From Pseudomonas beijingensis (GTDB taxonomy: Bacteria; Pseudomonadota; Gammaproteobacteria; Pseudomonadales; Pseudomonadaceae), in the NCBI RefSeq assembly GCF_030687295.1, contig NZ_CP117425.1, positions 2,422,001 to 2,486,000 of the forward strand: a DNA stretch of 64,000 nucleotides, in the 5' to 3' direction. How positions within the stretch are numbered: position 1 is the first letter of the stretch; each line of letters starts with the position of its first letter. Positions 36,441 to 44,207 of the stretch are shown here, piece by piece. A model generated the notes under the pieces. It had not been told where the DNA came from. It did no database searches and saw only the letters and a program-made list of their open reading frames with translations. A program made the translations under genes and the position numbers.

Positions 36441-38134
36441 ATGATCGAAGACTTTTGGAAGGATAAGTACCCAGCTGGGATTGCTGCCGACATCAATCCA
36501 GACGAGTATCCGAATATTCAGGCGGTGTTGAAGCAGTCCTGCCAACGCTTTGCCAACAAGCCGGCGTTCAGCAACCTCGGCAAGACGATCACCTACGGTG
36601 AGCTCTACGAGTTGTCCGGAGCGTTTGCCGCGTACCTGCAACAGCATACCGATTTGCATCCGGGCGATCGAATCGCCGTGCAGTTGCCCAACGTTCTCCA
36701 GTACCCGGTGGCCGTGTTCGGTGCGATCCGTGCCGGGCTGATCGTGGTCAACACCAACCCGTTGTACACCGCGCGGGAAATGGAGCACCAGTTCAACGAC
36801 TCCGGCGCCAAGGCGCTGGTGTGCCTGGCGAACATGGCGCATCTGGCCGAAACCGTGGTGCCGAAGACGGGCGTCAAGCATGTCATCGTCACCGAAGTCG
36901 CCGACCTGCTGCCACCGCTCAAGCGCCTGTTGATCAACAGCGTGATCAAGTACGTCAAGAAGATGGTGCCGGCCTATCACTTGCCCAAGGCCGTCAAGTT
37001 CAACGACGTGCTGAGCAAAGGCCACGGCCAGCCAGTGAACGAAGCCAACCCCACCAGCGACGATGTGGCCGTGCTGCAATACACCGGCGGCACCACCGGC
37101 GTGGCCAAGGGCGCGATGCTCAGCCACCGCAACCTGGTGGCGAACATGCTGCAGTGCAAGGCGCTGATGGGCTCCAACCTCAATGAGGGTTGTGTGAGGT
37201 GCTGATCACGCCGCTGCCGCTGTACCACATCTATGCCTTCACCTTTCATTGCATGGCGATGATGTTGATCGGCAACCACAACATCCTGATCAGCAACCCG
37301 CGCGATCTTTCGGCGATGGTCAAGGAACTGTCGAAGTGGAAGTTCAGCGGTTTCGTCGGCCTCAATACGCTGTTCGTGGCCCTGTGCAACAACGAAGCCT
37401 TCCGCAAGCTGGACTTCTCGGCGCTGAAAGTCACCCTGTCTGGCGGCATGGCCCTGCAACTGGCCGCGGCCGAGCGTTGGAAAGCGGTGACCGGCTGCCC
37501 GATCTGCGAAGGTTATGGCATGACCGAAACCAGCCCGGTGGCCACCGTCAACCCGATCCAGAAAATCCAGGTCGGTACCATCGGCATTCCAGTGCCGTCG
37601 ACGCTGTGCAAGGTGATCAATGATGCGGGCGTCGAACAGCCCTTGGGCGAAATCGGCGAGTTGTGCGTGAAAGGTCCGCAGGTGATGAAGGGCTACTGGC
37701 AGCGCCAGGAAGCCACCGACGAGATCCTCGACAGCGAAGGTTGGCTCAAGACCGGTGACATCGCGCTGATCCAGCCGGACGGTTACATGCGCATCGTCGA
37801 TCGCAAGAAGGACATGATCCTGATCTCCGGTTTCAACGTGTACCCCAACGAGCTGGAAGATGTGCTGGCTACCCTGCCGGGCGTGCTGCAATGCGCGGCC
37901 ATCGGCATACCGGACGAGAAGTCTGGCGAGGCGATCAAGATCTTCATCGTCGCGCGGCCGGGTGTCACCTTGACCAAGGAACAGGTGATGGAACACATGC
38001 GTGCCAACGTCACCGGCTACAAGGTGCCCAAGGCCGTAGAATTCCGCGATGCCTTGCCGACCACCAACGTCGGCAAGATTTTGCGGCGCGAATTGCGGGA
38101 TGAAGAACTCAGGAAGCTGGGTGTGAAGAAGTAA
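36441..38134 (+). pseudogene. fadD1: Long-chain fatty acid CoA ligase, broken by a 2-base insertion
   Basis: It starts MIEDFWKDKYPAGIAADINP with GAGGAG ahead. The frame reads the P-loop YTGGTTGVAKGAMLSH and LMGSNLNEGC, then stops at 37203 after VRC. A second frame from 37190 resumes CEVLITPLPLYHIYAF and runs to 38134 with YGMTETSP, GWLKTGDIALIQ, DRKKDMILISGFNVYP and TNVGKILRREL. Deleting one TG from TGTGTG at 37191-37196 rejoins the two parts into a FadD of about 564 residues. Unless programmed frameshifting occurs, which nothing suggests, the protein is truncated after about 255 residues, or the base calls are wrong. Confidence 0.92.
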
Positions 38135-38147
38135 GATCGCAGCCAAT

Positions 38148-38176
38148 AAAAAGCCCCGTCGATGCGGGGTTTTTTA
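38148..38176 (+). terminator. Rho-independent terminator after fadD1
   Basis: AAAAGCCCCG-TCGATG-CGGGGTTTTTT has a 5-base G/C stem and six T residues. Confidence 0.92.
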
Positions 38177-38208
38177 TTGCGCGAAAAATCTTTGTGGCGA
38201 GGTAGTTT

Positions 38209-38335
38209 GTGTGGCGAGGGGATTTATCCCCGCTGGGTTGCGTAGCAACCCCAAGACTCATCAGCCACAGCGATGTGTCAGACAGGATGCAGGGGGTTGC
38301 TGCGCAACCCAGCGGGGATAAATCCCCTCGCCACA
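38209..38335. repeat. Class 2 REP doublet with a truncated extra half
   Basis: TGTGGCGAGGGGATTTATCCCCGCTGGGTTGCG and its inverse. A partial TTTGTGGCGAGGTAG just before it (38191-38205) looks like the remnant of another copy. Confidence 0.85.
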
Positions 38336-38363
38336 GAGAGCGCTTTTGTCCTCGGGAGTCGGG

Positions 38364-38741
38364 TTACAACCTGAACTGCGCAAAATCCAGATTGGTGCCA
38401 CCCGGGCGCATGTCCTGAAGATAGGAGTCCTTGTCAGCGCTCAATTCCAGGCTCAGGGCTGCCTTGCGTTTGCCCTGGTTGCGCACTTCCAGGCCTTCCA
38501 TTTTTTCCCGCAGGAACACGGTCGGCACCTTCAGGTGCAGCAGCTCATCGGTGGTCGGCGTGTGCAGCAGCAGGTGGATCCATTCGTACTGACCGATGGC
38601 CAGGCGCGCCACCGGAATATCGAACCAGAAGATATTGCGGTTGCGGTTCAATTCGCTGAAGTGGCAGTTGTTGACGCCCAGTACGGCGCCGCCCAGTTCC
38701 TGGTTTCTGCGGGCGATGGCCTGCTTTTTATCGAGTTTCAT
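38364..38741 (-). CDS. Conserved hypothetical protein, 125 residues
   Basis: Not recognised. A 125-residue soluble protein that begins MKLDKKQAIARRNQELGGAV. It has a beta-rich middle (NIFWFDIPVARLAIGQYEWIHLLL) and the C-terminus DSYLQDMRPGGTNLDFAQFRL. The ATG at 38741 was chosen since the longer frame to 38813 has no ribosome site. No signal peptide or membrane helix is seen. The neighbours are fadD1 and the csbD-like gene on the other strand. Confidence 0.7.
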   Translation of the reverse strand: MKLDKKQAIARRNQELGGAVLGVNNCHFSELNRNRNIFWFDIPVARLAIGQYEWIHLLLHTPTTDELLHLKVPTVFLREKMEGLEVRNQGKRKAALSLELSADKDSYLQDMRPGGTNLDFAQFRL

Positions 38742-38935
38742 AACGTTCCTACGAGATTGGAGCTTCAGGCCGCAGCCTGAATACGTGGGGCATTCTCGGG
38801 GGTGGATCGGCAAACATAAAGCGCAACCTGCATCTGACGATGAAATGCGCTGCTGAAAAATGAAACTCCCCGCAAATAGCCTCGGTCAACCCTTATGTAA
38901 TGACTTTTCGTACAGTTGTTCACAGGAGAGACGTC

Positions 38936-39127
38936 ATGGGTAGCACGAGCGATAAAGTGAAGGGCGTTGCCAACGAAGCCGTCGGCAACATCAAGCAAGG
39001 CGTTGGCAAGGCCACCGACAATGACCGCATGCGCGCCGAGGGCGTGGTACAGGAGAAAAAAGGTGAGGCCCAGCAAACCGTGGGCAAGGCCAAGGATGCA
39101 GTCAGGAAAGGCGTTGACGAGGCATAA
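38936..39127 (+). CDS. CsbD family stress protein
   Basis: A 63-residue, charged, low-complexity helical protein: [21 protein letters not shown] with repeated K-G-x-A units up to KGVDEA. CsbD proteins are induced by general and osmotic stress; mechanism unknown. AGGAGAG lies eight bases ahead of the ATG. It has its own terminator. Confidence 0.9.
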   Translation: MGSTSDKVKGVANEAVGNIKQGVGKATDNDRMRAEGVVQEKKGEAQQTVGKAKDAVRKGVDEA

Positions 39128-39151
39128 CCGGCCTGTTGAAAAAGCGATTGG

Positions 39152-39177
39152 AACGGCCATCCGTGGGTGGCCGTTTT
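39152..39177 (+). terminator. Probable terminator after the csbD-like gene
   Basis: AACGGCCA and TGGCCGTT form an 8-base stem with an 8-base loop, ending in only four T residues. Confidence 0.7.
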
Positions 39178-39302
39178 CATGTCGGCTCGAACTTGCACGG
39201 GGGAAATTGTTCCAAAGTCGCCAAACAGGTTACTTTTGTCTTGGATAGCAACCCCGTGAGTCGCCAGGCGACCTTCCTTTTTTGCGGCGAAAGGAGACGC
39301 AC

Positions 39303-40253
39303 ATGATGTTCCCGGCCTTGAAAGGCTTGCCCTTGCATCGTGTGATGATGCGCACCGTGACCGAGTTTCTCGACGACGAGATGTCGACCTACGCCTCGGC
39401 ATTGGCCTACCAGATGCTGTTTTCGCTGTTTCCGTTCATTCTCTTTCTGATCGCGTTGATCGGCTTCCTGCACCTGCCGGACTTCTTCTCGTGGCTGCGC
39501 CTGCAATCGGAACTGGTGCTGCCGCCCCAGGCCCTGGAGCAGGTCAACCCGGTGATCGACCAACTCCAGCAATCCAAGGGCGGCTTGTTGTCGGTAGGTA
39601 TCGTCATTGCCTTGTGGACCGCTTCGGCGGGCGTGCGGCTGATGATGAGCGCGATGAACGCCGCCTACGACGTCGTGGAAGGTCGTCCGGCCTGGAAGCG
39701 CTTTCCGCTGTCGATCTTCTACACCGTCGGCATCGCCGGCATGCTGCTGGCCGCCGCGGCGCTGATGGTGCTCGGGCCGCAGGTGATGGGCTGGATTGCG
39801 GCCCAGGTCGGCTTGGAAGAGTTCATCGTCACGCTCTGGACGATCGTGCGCTGGCCGGTGATCGTGATCTTGCTGATGGTCGCCGTGGCGCTGATCTATT
39901 ACGTGATGCCCGACGTCAAGCAGGAGTTTCGCTTCATCACGCCGGGGTCGGTGCTGGCGGTGGTGGTCTGGATCATCGCCTCCCTGGGCTTCGCGTTTTA
40001 CGTCAAGACCTTTGCCAACTACAACGCCATGTATGGCAGCATCGGCGCGATCATCGTGTTGTTGCTGTATTTCTATATTTCTGCGGCAGTGCTGTTGCTC
40101 GGCGCGGAGATGAATGCGGTGATCGAGCACATGTCCACCGAGGGCAAGGACCCCGGCGAAAAGAGCCCGGGCGAGCACGAAAAACAGCACGTGTCGGGCC
40201 TGGGCCGCGACCATTCCATTCCTCTCACCCACCCTGACGAAGCCCGACCATGA
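39303..40253 (+). CDS. YihY/BrkB family inner-membrane protein
   Basis: A 316-residue membrane protein with about six helices ([64 protein letters not shown]). The [21 protein letters not shown] start is typical of the YihY group, once called RNase BN in error. Function is not established. AAAGGAGA precedes the ATG at 39303; a second ATG follows at once. The last four bases ATGA overlap the def start, so the two genes are coupled. Confidence 0.88.
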   Translation: MMFPALKGLPLHRVMMRTVTEFLDDEMSTYASALAYQMLFSLFPFILFLIALIGFLHLPDFFSWLRLQSELVLPPQALEQVNPVIDQLQQSKGGLLSVGIVIALWTASAGVRLMMSAMNAAYDVVEGRPAWKRFPLSIFYTVGIAGMLLAAAALMVLGPQVMGWIAAQVGLEEFIVTLWTIVRWPVIVILLMVAVALIYYVMPDVKQEFRFITPGSVLAVVVWIIASLGFAFYVKTFANYNAMYGSIGAIIVLLLYFYISAAVLLLGAEMNAVIEHMSTEGKDPGEKSPGEHEKQHVSGLGRDHSIPLTHPDEARP

Positions 40254-40789
40254 TCCGTGACATCCTGAAAATGGGCGATGAACGCCTGCTGCGCATCGCC
40301 CCGCCGGTGCCCGTCGAAATGTTCGACAGCCCAGAGTTGTGGCAATTGATCGACGACATGTTCCAGACCATGGAAAGCGTTGGCGGTGTCGGTCTGGCGG
40401 CGCCGCAGATCGGTGTCGACCTGCAACTGGTGATCTTCGGCTTCGAGCACAGCGAGCGTTACCCCGACGCCGAGGCTGTGCCCCAGACCATCCTGATCAA
40501 CCCGCTGATCACCCCCCTGGGCCCGCAGATGGAAGAGGGCTTCGAAGGTTGCCTGTCGGTGCCGGGCCTGCGCGGTGCGGTCGAGCGCTACCAGCACATC
40601 CGCTACGAAGGCTTCGATCCCAAGGGCGAGCCGATCGTGCGTTATGCGTCGGGCTTTCATGCGCGGGTGGTGCAGCATGAATGCGATCACCTGATCGGGC
40701 GCTTGTACCCGTCGCGCATCACGGATTTCAGTAAGTTCGGGTTTACCGAGGTGATGTTTCCCGATCTAGATCCGACTGCAGACGATTGA
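40250..40789 (+). CDS. def: Peptide deformylase
   Basis: A 179-residue metallo-enzyme that removes the N-formyl group from new proteins. All three motifs are intact: [10 protein letters not shown] (46-55), EGCLSVPG with metal ligand Cys101, and HECDHLIG with His143, Glu144 and His147. It is not next to fmt or other translation genes, so it is probably the secondary deformylase of the genome. The four-base overlap with the YihY gene indicates co-translation. Confidence 0.93.
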   Translation: MIRDILKMGDERLLRIAPPVPVEMFDSPELWQLIDDMFQTMESVGGVGLAAPQIGVDLQLVIFGFEHSERYPDAEAVPQTILINPLITPLGPQMEEGFEGCLSVPGLRGAVERYQHIRYEGFDPKGEPIVRYASGFHARVVQHECDHLIGRLYPSRITDFSKFGFTEVMFPDLDPTADD

Positions 40790-40807
40790 CACCCCACCAC
40801 CAAACCC

Positions 40808-40895
40808 TGTGGGAGCGGGCTTGCTCGCGATGGCGTCAGGTCAATTGCATCCATGTGGCTGACACACCGCAATCGCGAGCAAGCTCGCTCCCACA
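40808..40895. repeat. REP doublet
   Basis: An inverted REP pair in the convergent def-GNAT interval. Confidence 0.9.
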
Positions 40896-40911
40896 GTGGG
40901 CTGCGTTGATC

Positions 40912-41331
40912 TCAGGGTTTTGTGGGCACCAACCCCATCGCAATCATCGGCTTGCTACGCGCATACCGGCTCAGACGCTCAGCCATCGCATAGGGCAGTT
41001 CAGGATTGAAGCTGAAACCGCGCCGCTCATAAAAACCACGCAAGTCCGGGTGGCAGAACAGCCACACAGGCTCGTCCACGTCTTTCACCGCCTCGGCGAT
41101 CAACCGCGCTGCAACGCCCTGTACGCGGTACGCCGGGTCGACGAACAACCCCGTCAACCAATGCCCGCCCGACACCGGCCGCAGGCACAGGGCGGCGACG
41201 ATCTCATCGCGCCGCGCCACCCAAAGCTGCGCGTCACGCACGGCTTTCATCGAGGATTGGTGGGCGCGATAGAACTTGTTCATCAGCGGCCAAAGCGATG
41301 CTTCGAGCGCGGCGTAATGGATTTCAGGCAT
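40912..41331 (-). CDS. GNAT family N-acetyltransferase
   Basis: A 139-residue acetyltransferase. The acetyl-CoA loop is VDPAYRVQGVAARLIAEAV (about 74-92, R/Q-x-x-G-x-A pattern), and FYERRGFSFNPELPYAM closes the fold. The substrate is unknown. It is divergent from the lysine-rich small gene at 41434. Confidence 0.85.
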   Translation of the reverse strand: MPEIHYAALEASLWPLMNKFYRAHQSSMKAVRDAQLWVARRDEIVAALCLRPVSGGHWLTGLFVDPAYRVQGVAARLIAEAVKDVDEPVWLFCHPDLRGFYERRGFSFNPELPYAMAERLSRYARSKPMIAMGLVPTKP

Positions 41332-41433
41332 GGCAGGATCGTGGGCGATAAGAGGAGGGCGATTATAAAAGAACGCGAGTGCGGCGATAGGTGTATACCA
41401 GACTTCACATCCCGTATGACTGGAGTACGTATC

Positions 41434-41544
41434 ATGGCCAAAGGCATGGATTCAAAAAAAGCGGCAAAGAAAAAACCGGCGAAGACTGCCGATGAAAAGC
41501 GCGCCGACAAAAAAACCAAGAAGGTGAACCTGTTCGGTCATTGA
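41434..41544 (+). CDS. Lysine-rich 36-residue protein
   Basis: A short gene starting MAKGMDSKKAAKKKPAKT and ending KKVNLFGH, with 13 lysines in 36 residues. TGGAG lies 10 bases before the ATG. The composition resembles nucleic-acid-binding tails such as histone-H1-like AlgP repeats. A perfect hairpin follows the stop codon after 26 bases. Its small size makes it easy to miss; I judge it real from the start site, the length and the downstream hairpin, but function is unknown. Confidence 0.65.
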   Translation: MAKGMDSKKAAKKKPAKTADEKRADKKTKKVNLFGH

Positions 41545-41570
41545 GCCGGTAGCGCCTCGGCGGGCCTCCG

Positions 41571-41602
41571 GTTTGAGCTGGGGTGGTCACCCCAGCTCAA
41601 AC
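41571..41602. terminator. Perfect 14-base inverted repeat, likely bidirectional terminator
   Basis: GTTTGAGCTGGGGT-GGTC-ACCCCAGCTCAAAC has no mismatch. It lies between the convergent lysine-rich gene and the 184-residue hypothetical gene. There is no T run, so termination strength is uncertain. Confidence 0.65.
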
Positions 41603-41622
41603 GCTTCGTGATGTGCCGAGGC

Positions 41623-42177
41623 TCAAAGTGAGGCGAGAAACATGTCCGTGGCCGAGGCGTTGTCGTCCGTGCGACTCTCCTGGGCCTTTTCCACTTGTGC
41701 CATCGCTGACTTGTCCTGCATGCGTTGGGCGATCTCTTGGCTGACCGCCATCTGCTTCTCGGGTGGCATTGCCTCGAACTCCTCCTCCGTAATGCCCATC
41801 TCTTCGAGAATGCTGTCGCGCAGGCGCTCTTCAGGCGTCTTGCTCATGTAGTCCTTGAATTGCGCCAATGCGGAACTGCCAATGTTCTTGGCCTCTTCGG
41901 ACGCTGTCGAGGCGACCGTCTGCAAGTGCACGCGCGTCTTGGCGAACGCCTCATCCACCTTGTCGCTGATGGCGGTGGCAGCGTTGACCTGCTGCGTGGC
42001 TTGTCGGGTGAGGGAATCCTGGACCTGGGCACTGCCCTGGCTGGCCTGGGCCTGGACGTTATCGCGCAACGCCTGCAACGCGGCGCTTTGCAGGCCGCTG
42101 GCGGCTTCGGCGGTGGGATCCTCGCCCGGGCGTTTGAGTGGCAAGACCATCGCTTGCTGTTTGGCACTGACCAACAT
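41623..42177 (-). CDS. Conserved hypothetical protein, 184 residues
   Basis: Not recognised. It has an alanine- and glutamine-rich middle predicted helical (residues 30-115; QALRDNVQAQASQGSAQVQDSL). The C-terminal half is acidic, DYMSKTPEERLRDSILEEMGITEEEFEAMPPEKQ and on. No signal peptide or membrane segment. The start at 42177 (MLVSAKQQAMVLPLKRPGE) was chosen over the longer frame to 42363, which covers the gntR downstream spacer. It follows gntR in the same direction after 157 bases. Confidence 0.72.
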   Translation of the reverse strand: MLVSAKQQAMVLPLKRPGEDPTAEAASGLQSAALQALRDNVQAQASQGSAQVQDSLTRQATQQVNAATAISDKVDEAFAKTRVHLQTVASTASEEAKNIGSSALAQFKDYMSKTPEERLRDSILEEMGITEEEFEAMPPEKQMAVSQEIAQRMQDKSAMAQVEKAQESRTDDNASATDMFLASL

Positions 42178-42334
42178 GATGAACACCTGTAGGTAATGGC
42201 TGAGGGATGGGCAGGAGCAATTCCCATGCCGTCGCTGCGAGGGCCATATTCCAAGGGCTGTGGACAAGTGCGTGGCGAGTGGGGCGGCCAACCCTTGCCG
42301 TCGGACGGCATGGATCGACCGCTTGAGCGTGCGC

Positions 42335-43366
42335 TCAGGTGCTTTCGCGAACCTTGAGTTCAAAGCCCAGGTCCACCACCGGTTGGGCGATGCGGTTGCC
42401 GGCCATCAGCGTCAGCATCTGTTCGGCGGCGCGGCGGCCGATGGCTTCCCTTGGGGTGCTGATGCTGCTCAGGCGCGGCACCATGTGGGCCGAGGCGGGC
42501 AGGTCGTTGAAGCCCAGGACCGAGACCTGCTCGGGGATCTTGATGCCGCAGCGCAATGCCTCGAACAAGGCGCCGTGGGCCAGGTCGTCGTTGCCGAAGA
42601 AGATCGCATCGACGTCCGGGTGGCTGTCGAGCAATTGCAGGAACAATTCGCCACCCAGGCCCACCGATGATGGACGCGGTGTCAGCACTTCCAGGTCTGG
42701 ATCGTACAACCCGGCGTTTTGCAGGGCGCGACGAAAGCCTTCGCCGCGCAGCAGGGTGCGCTGATCCAGTTGCGCGCCGATGTAGGCCAGGCGCTTGCGG
42801 CCCTTGTAAATCAAGTGCTCGGCCGCCGTTTCGCCGGCCTTGAGCTGGGAGAAACCGACGCAGTTGAGCCCGGCACCGGGGTCCAGTTCCATCATGTACA
42901 CGCACGGAATGTTGCTGGCCTCGATCATGCGTCGGGCGCTTTCGGTGCGGTCGAAACCGGTCAGCAGCAAGCCCCGTGGCTGATAGGCCATGTAGTTGCG
43001 CAACAGGTCTTCTTCCTCGTCCCGGGAGTAGTGGTAGTTGCCGATCACTACTTCGAAGCCCTTGGGCCGCAGCACCCGATGAATGGCTTCCAGGGTGTCG
43101 ATGAACAACAGGTTGGACAGCGACGGCACCAGCACCACCACCGAATGGCTCTGGGCCGAAGCCAGGGCGCGGGCGGCGGGATTGACGACGTAGTTGAGTT
43201 CCATGGCGGCCTGGCGGACTTTTTCCACCAGCTCTGCGGCGACGGTGCTGACGCCACGCAGGGCACGGGAGGCGGTGATGGGGCTGACACCGGCCAGGCG
43301 TGCGACTTCATTGAGCGTAGGGCGACCGGTGGTGCGAGTATTCTTATCGTTTTTAGAGGCGGTCAT
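42335..43366 (-). CDS. gntR: GntR gluconate repressor (LacI family)
   Basis: A 343-residue LacI-type regulator. The helix-turn-helix is TLNEVARLAGVSPITASRAL (about 17-36) with hinge NPAARALASAQSHSV. The periplasmic-binding-like effector domain contains VVVLVPSLSNLLFIDTLEAI and SVLGFNDLPASAHMVPRLSS. In Pseudomonas it represses gntP and itself until gluconate or 6-phosphogluconate binds. The start at 43366 was taken because the much longer open frame to 44095 is antisense to gntK. Its operators lie at 43397, 43548 and 44135. Confidence 0.93.
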   Translation of the reverse strand: MTASKNDKNTRTTGRPTLNEVARLAGVSPITASRALRGVSTVAAELVEKVRQAAMELNYVVNPAARALASAQSHSVVVLVPSLSNLLFIDTLEAIHRVLRPKGFEVVIGNYHYSRDEEEDLLRNYMAYQPRGLLLTGFDRTESARRMIEASNIPCVYMMELDPGAGLNCVGFSQLKAGETAAEHLIYKGRKRLAYIGAQLDQRTLLRGEGFRRALQNAGLYDPDLEVLTPRPSSVGLGGELFLQLLDSHPDVDAIFFGNDDLAHGALFEALRCGIKIPEQVSVLGFNDLPASAHMVPRLSSISTPREAIGRRAAEQMLTLMAGNRIAQPVVDLGFELKVREST

Positions 43367-43396
43367 CAGGGCGGCTTGCCAAACAAAAATCAAGGT

Positions 43397-43413
43397 ACTA
43401 AGGTAGCGCTGTC
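43397..43413. promoter_or_regulatory. GntR operator 1 (gntR promoter)
   Basis: ACTAAGGTAGCGCTGTC fits the Pseudomonas GntR operator AC-N-AAG-N-TAGCGCT exactly, 31 bases before the gntR start; this is a probable autoregulatory site. Confidence 0.8.
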
Positions 43414-43547
43414 TCGACGCCGCTGCAAATGCGTGAGCGAGGGTTGCCTGATCCCCCGTCCGTTGGTGTCGTGAACGAACATGCTGCAACCACAAAAATG
43501 ACAAGAAGGCGTCGGCAACTTCTGCTTTTGCTGCGGTGTCATAACTG

Positions 43548-43564
43548 GCAAAGGTAGCGCTGTC
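43548..43564. promoter_or_regulatory. GntR operator 2 (gntK promoter)
   Basis: GCAAAGGTAGCGCTGTC keeps AAAGGTAGCGCTGTC, identical to operator 1 from the AAG onward. It ends 19 bases before the gntK ATG. Confidence 0.75.
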
Positions 43565-43582
43565 TGCGCGCTGAGGTGTTAC

Positions 43583-44116
43583 ATGAACAATCCCATCACC
43601 GCCCTGGTCATCATGGGCGTTGCCGGTTGCGGCAAAACTTGCGTCAGCCAGGCCCTGTGCCAATTGAGCGGCGCCACCGCCATCGAAGGCGACACGTTCC
43701 ACCCCGCGGCCAACATCCAGAAGATGAGCGCCGGTATCCCCTTGAACGACGACGACCGTGCCGGCTGGCTTGACAGCCTGTGCGACGAGTTGCGCCGTGT
43801 CGACGCCACGGGCGAGCGCCCGGTGCTGACCTGCTCGGCCCTCAAGCACAGTTATCGCGAGCGTCTGCGCAGCGCCTTGCCGGGCCTGGGCTTCGTATTC
43901 CTTGAATTGACCCCCGAAGTGGCTGCCGACCGGGTTTCCCACCGTCCCGGCCATTTCATGCCGTCGACCCTGATCGACAGCCAGTTCGCCACCCTTGAAT
44001 CCCCTGTCGGCGAGCCCCTGACCCTGGCTCTGGACGCGTCCAGCCACAGCGTTGACGAACTGGCACAGCAGGCTTACGTCTGGTGGTTGGCCCACGGTTT
44101 GAAGCTTGCCAGCTGA
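43583..44116 (+). CDS. gntK: Gluconokinase
   Basis: A 177-residue ATP-dependent kinase making 6-phosphogluconate. The P-loop GVAGCGKT is at residues 12-19. The family motifs EGDTFHPAANIQKMSAGIPL and VLTCSALKHSYRERLR are intact, with HRPGHFMP near 133. Transcribed toward gntP from a GntR-operator promoter. The product enters the Edd-Eda route encoded at the left of this window. Confidence 0.94.
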   Translation: MNNPITALVIMGVAGCGKTCVSQALCQLSGATAIEGDTFHPAANIQKMSAGIPLNDDDRAGWLDSLCDELRRVDATGERPVLTCSALKHSYRERLRSALPGLGFVFLELTPEVAADRVSHRPGHFMPSTLIDSQFATLESPVGEPLTLALDASSHSVDELAQQAYVWWLAHGLKLAS

Positions 44117-44134
44117 GTTTCAAAAATTTGCGTC

Positions 44135-44151
44135 AGAAAGATAGCGCTGTC
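44135..44151. promoter_or_regulatory. GntR operator 3 (gntP promoter)
   Basis: AGAAAGATAGCGCTGTC shares AAG-N-TAGCGCTGTC with operators 1 and 2. It lies between gntK and gntP, so gntP probably has its own GntR-controlled promoter. Confidence 0.75.
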
Positions 44152-44176
44152 CCGACGGCTCATCAATAACTGCTTC

Positions 44177-44190
44177 AATAACAACAACAA
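44177..44190 (+). promoter_or_regulatory. Hfq/Crc CA motif before gntP
   Basis: AATAACAACAACAA is a strong AAnAAnAA match directly ahead of the CAGGAGAC ribosome site. Confidence 0.6.
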
Positions 44191-44207
44191 ATCAGGAGAC
44201 ACCTCCC

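Noticed and set aside
37190..38134. Separate acyl-CoA ligase gene starting at TTG 37190
   Set aside because: It is the C-terminal half of fadD1 continued in another frame; there is no ribosome site.
43367..44095. N-terminal extension of the gntR frame to 44095
   Set aside because: The extra part is antisense to gntK and crosses two operators; the start at 43366 gives a LacI protein of normal length.
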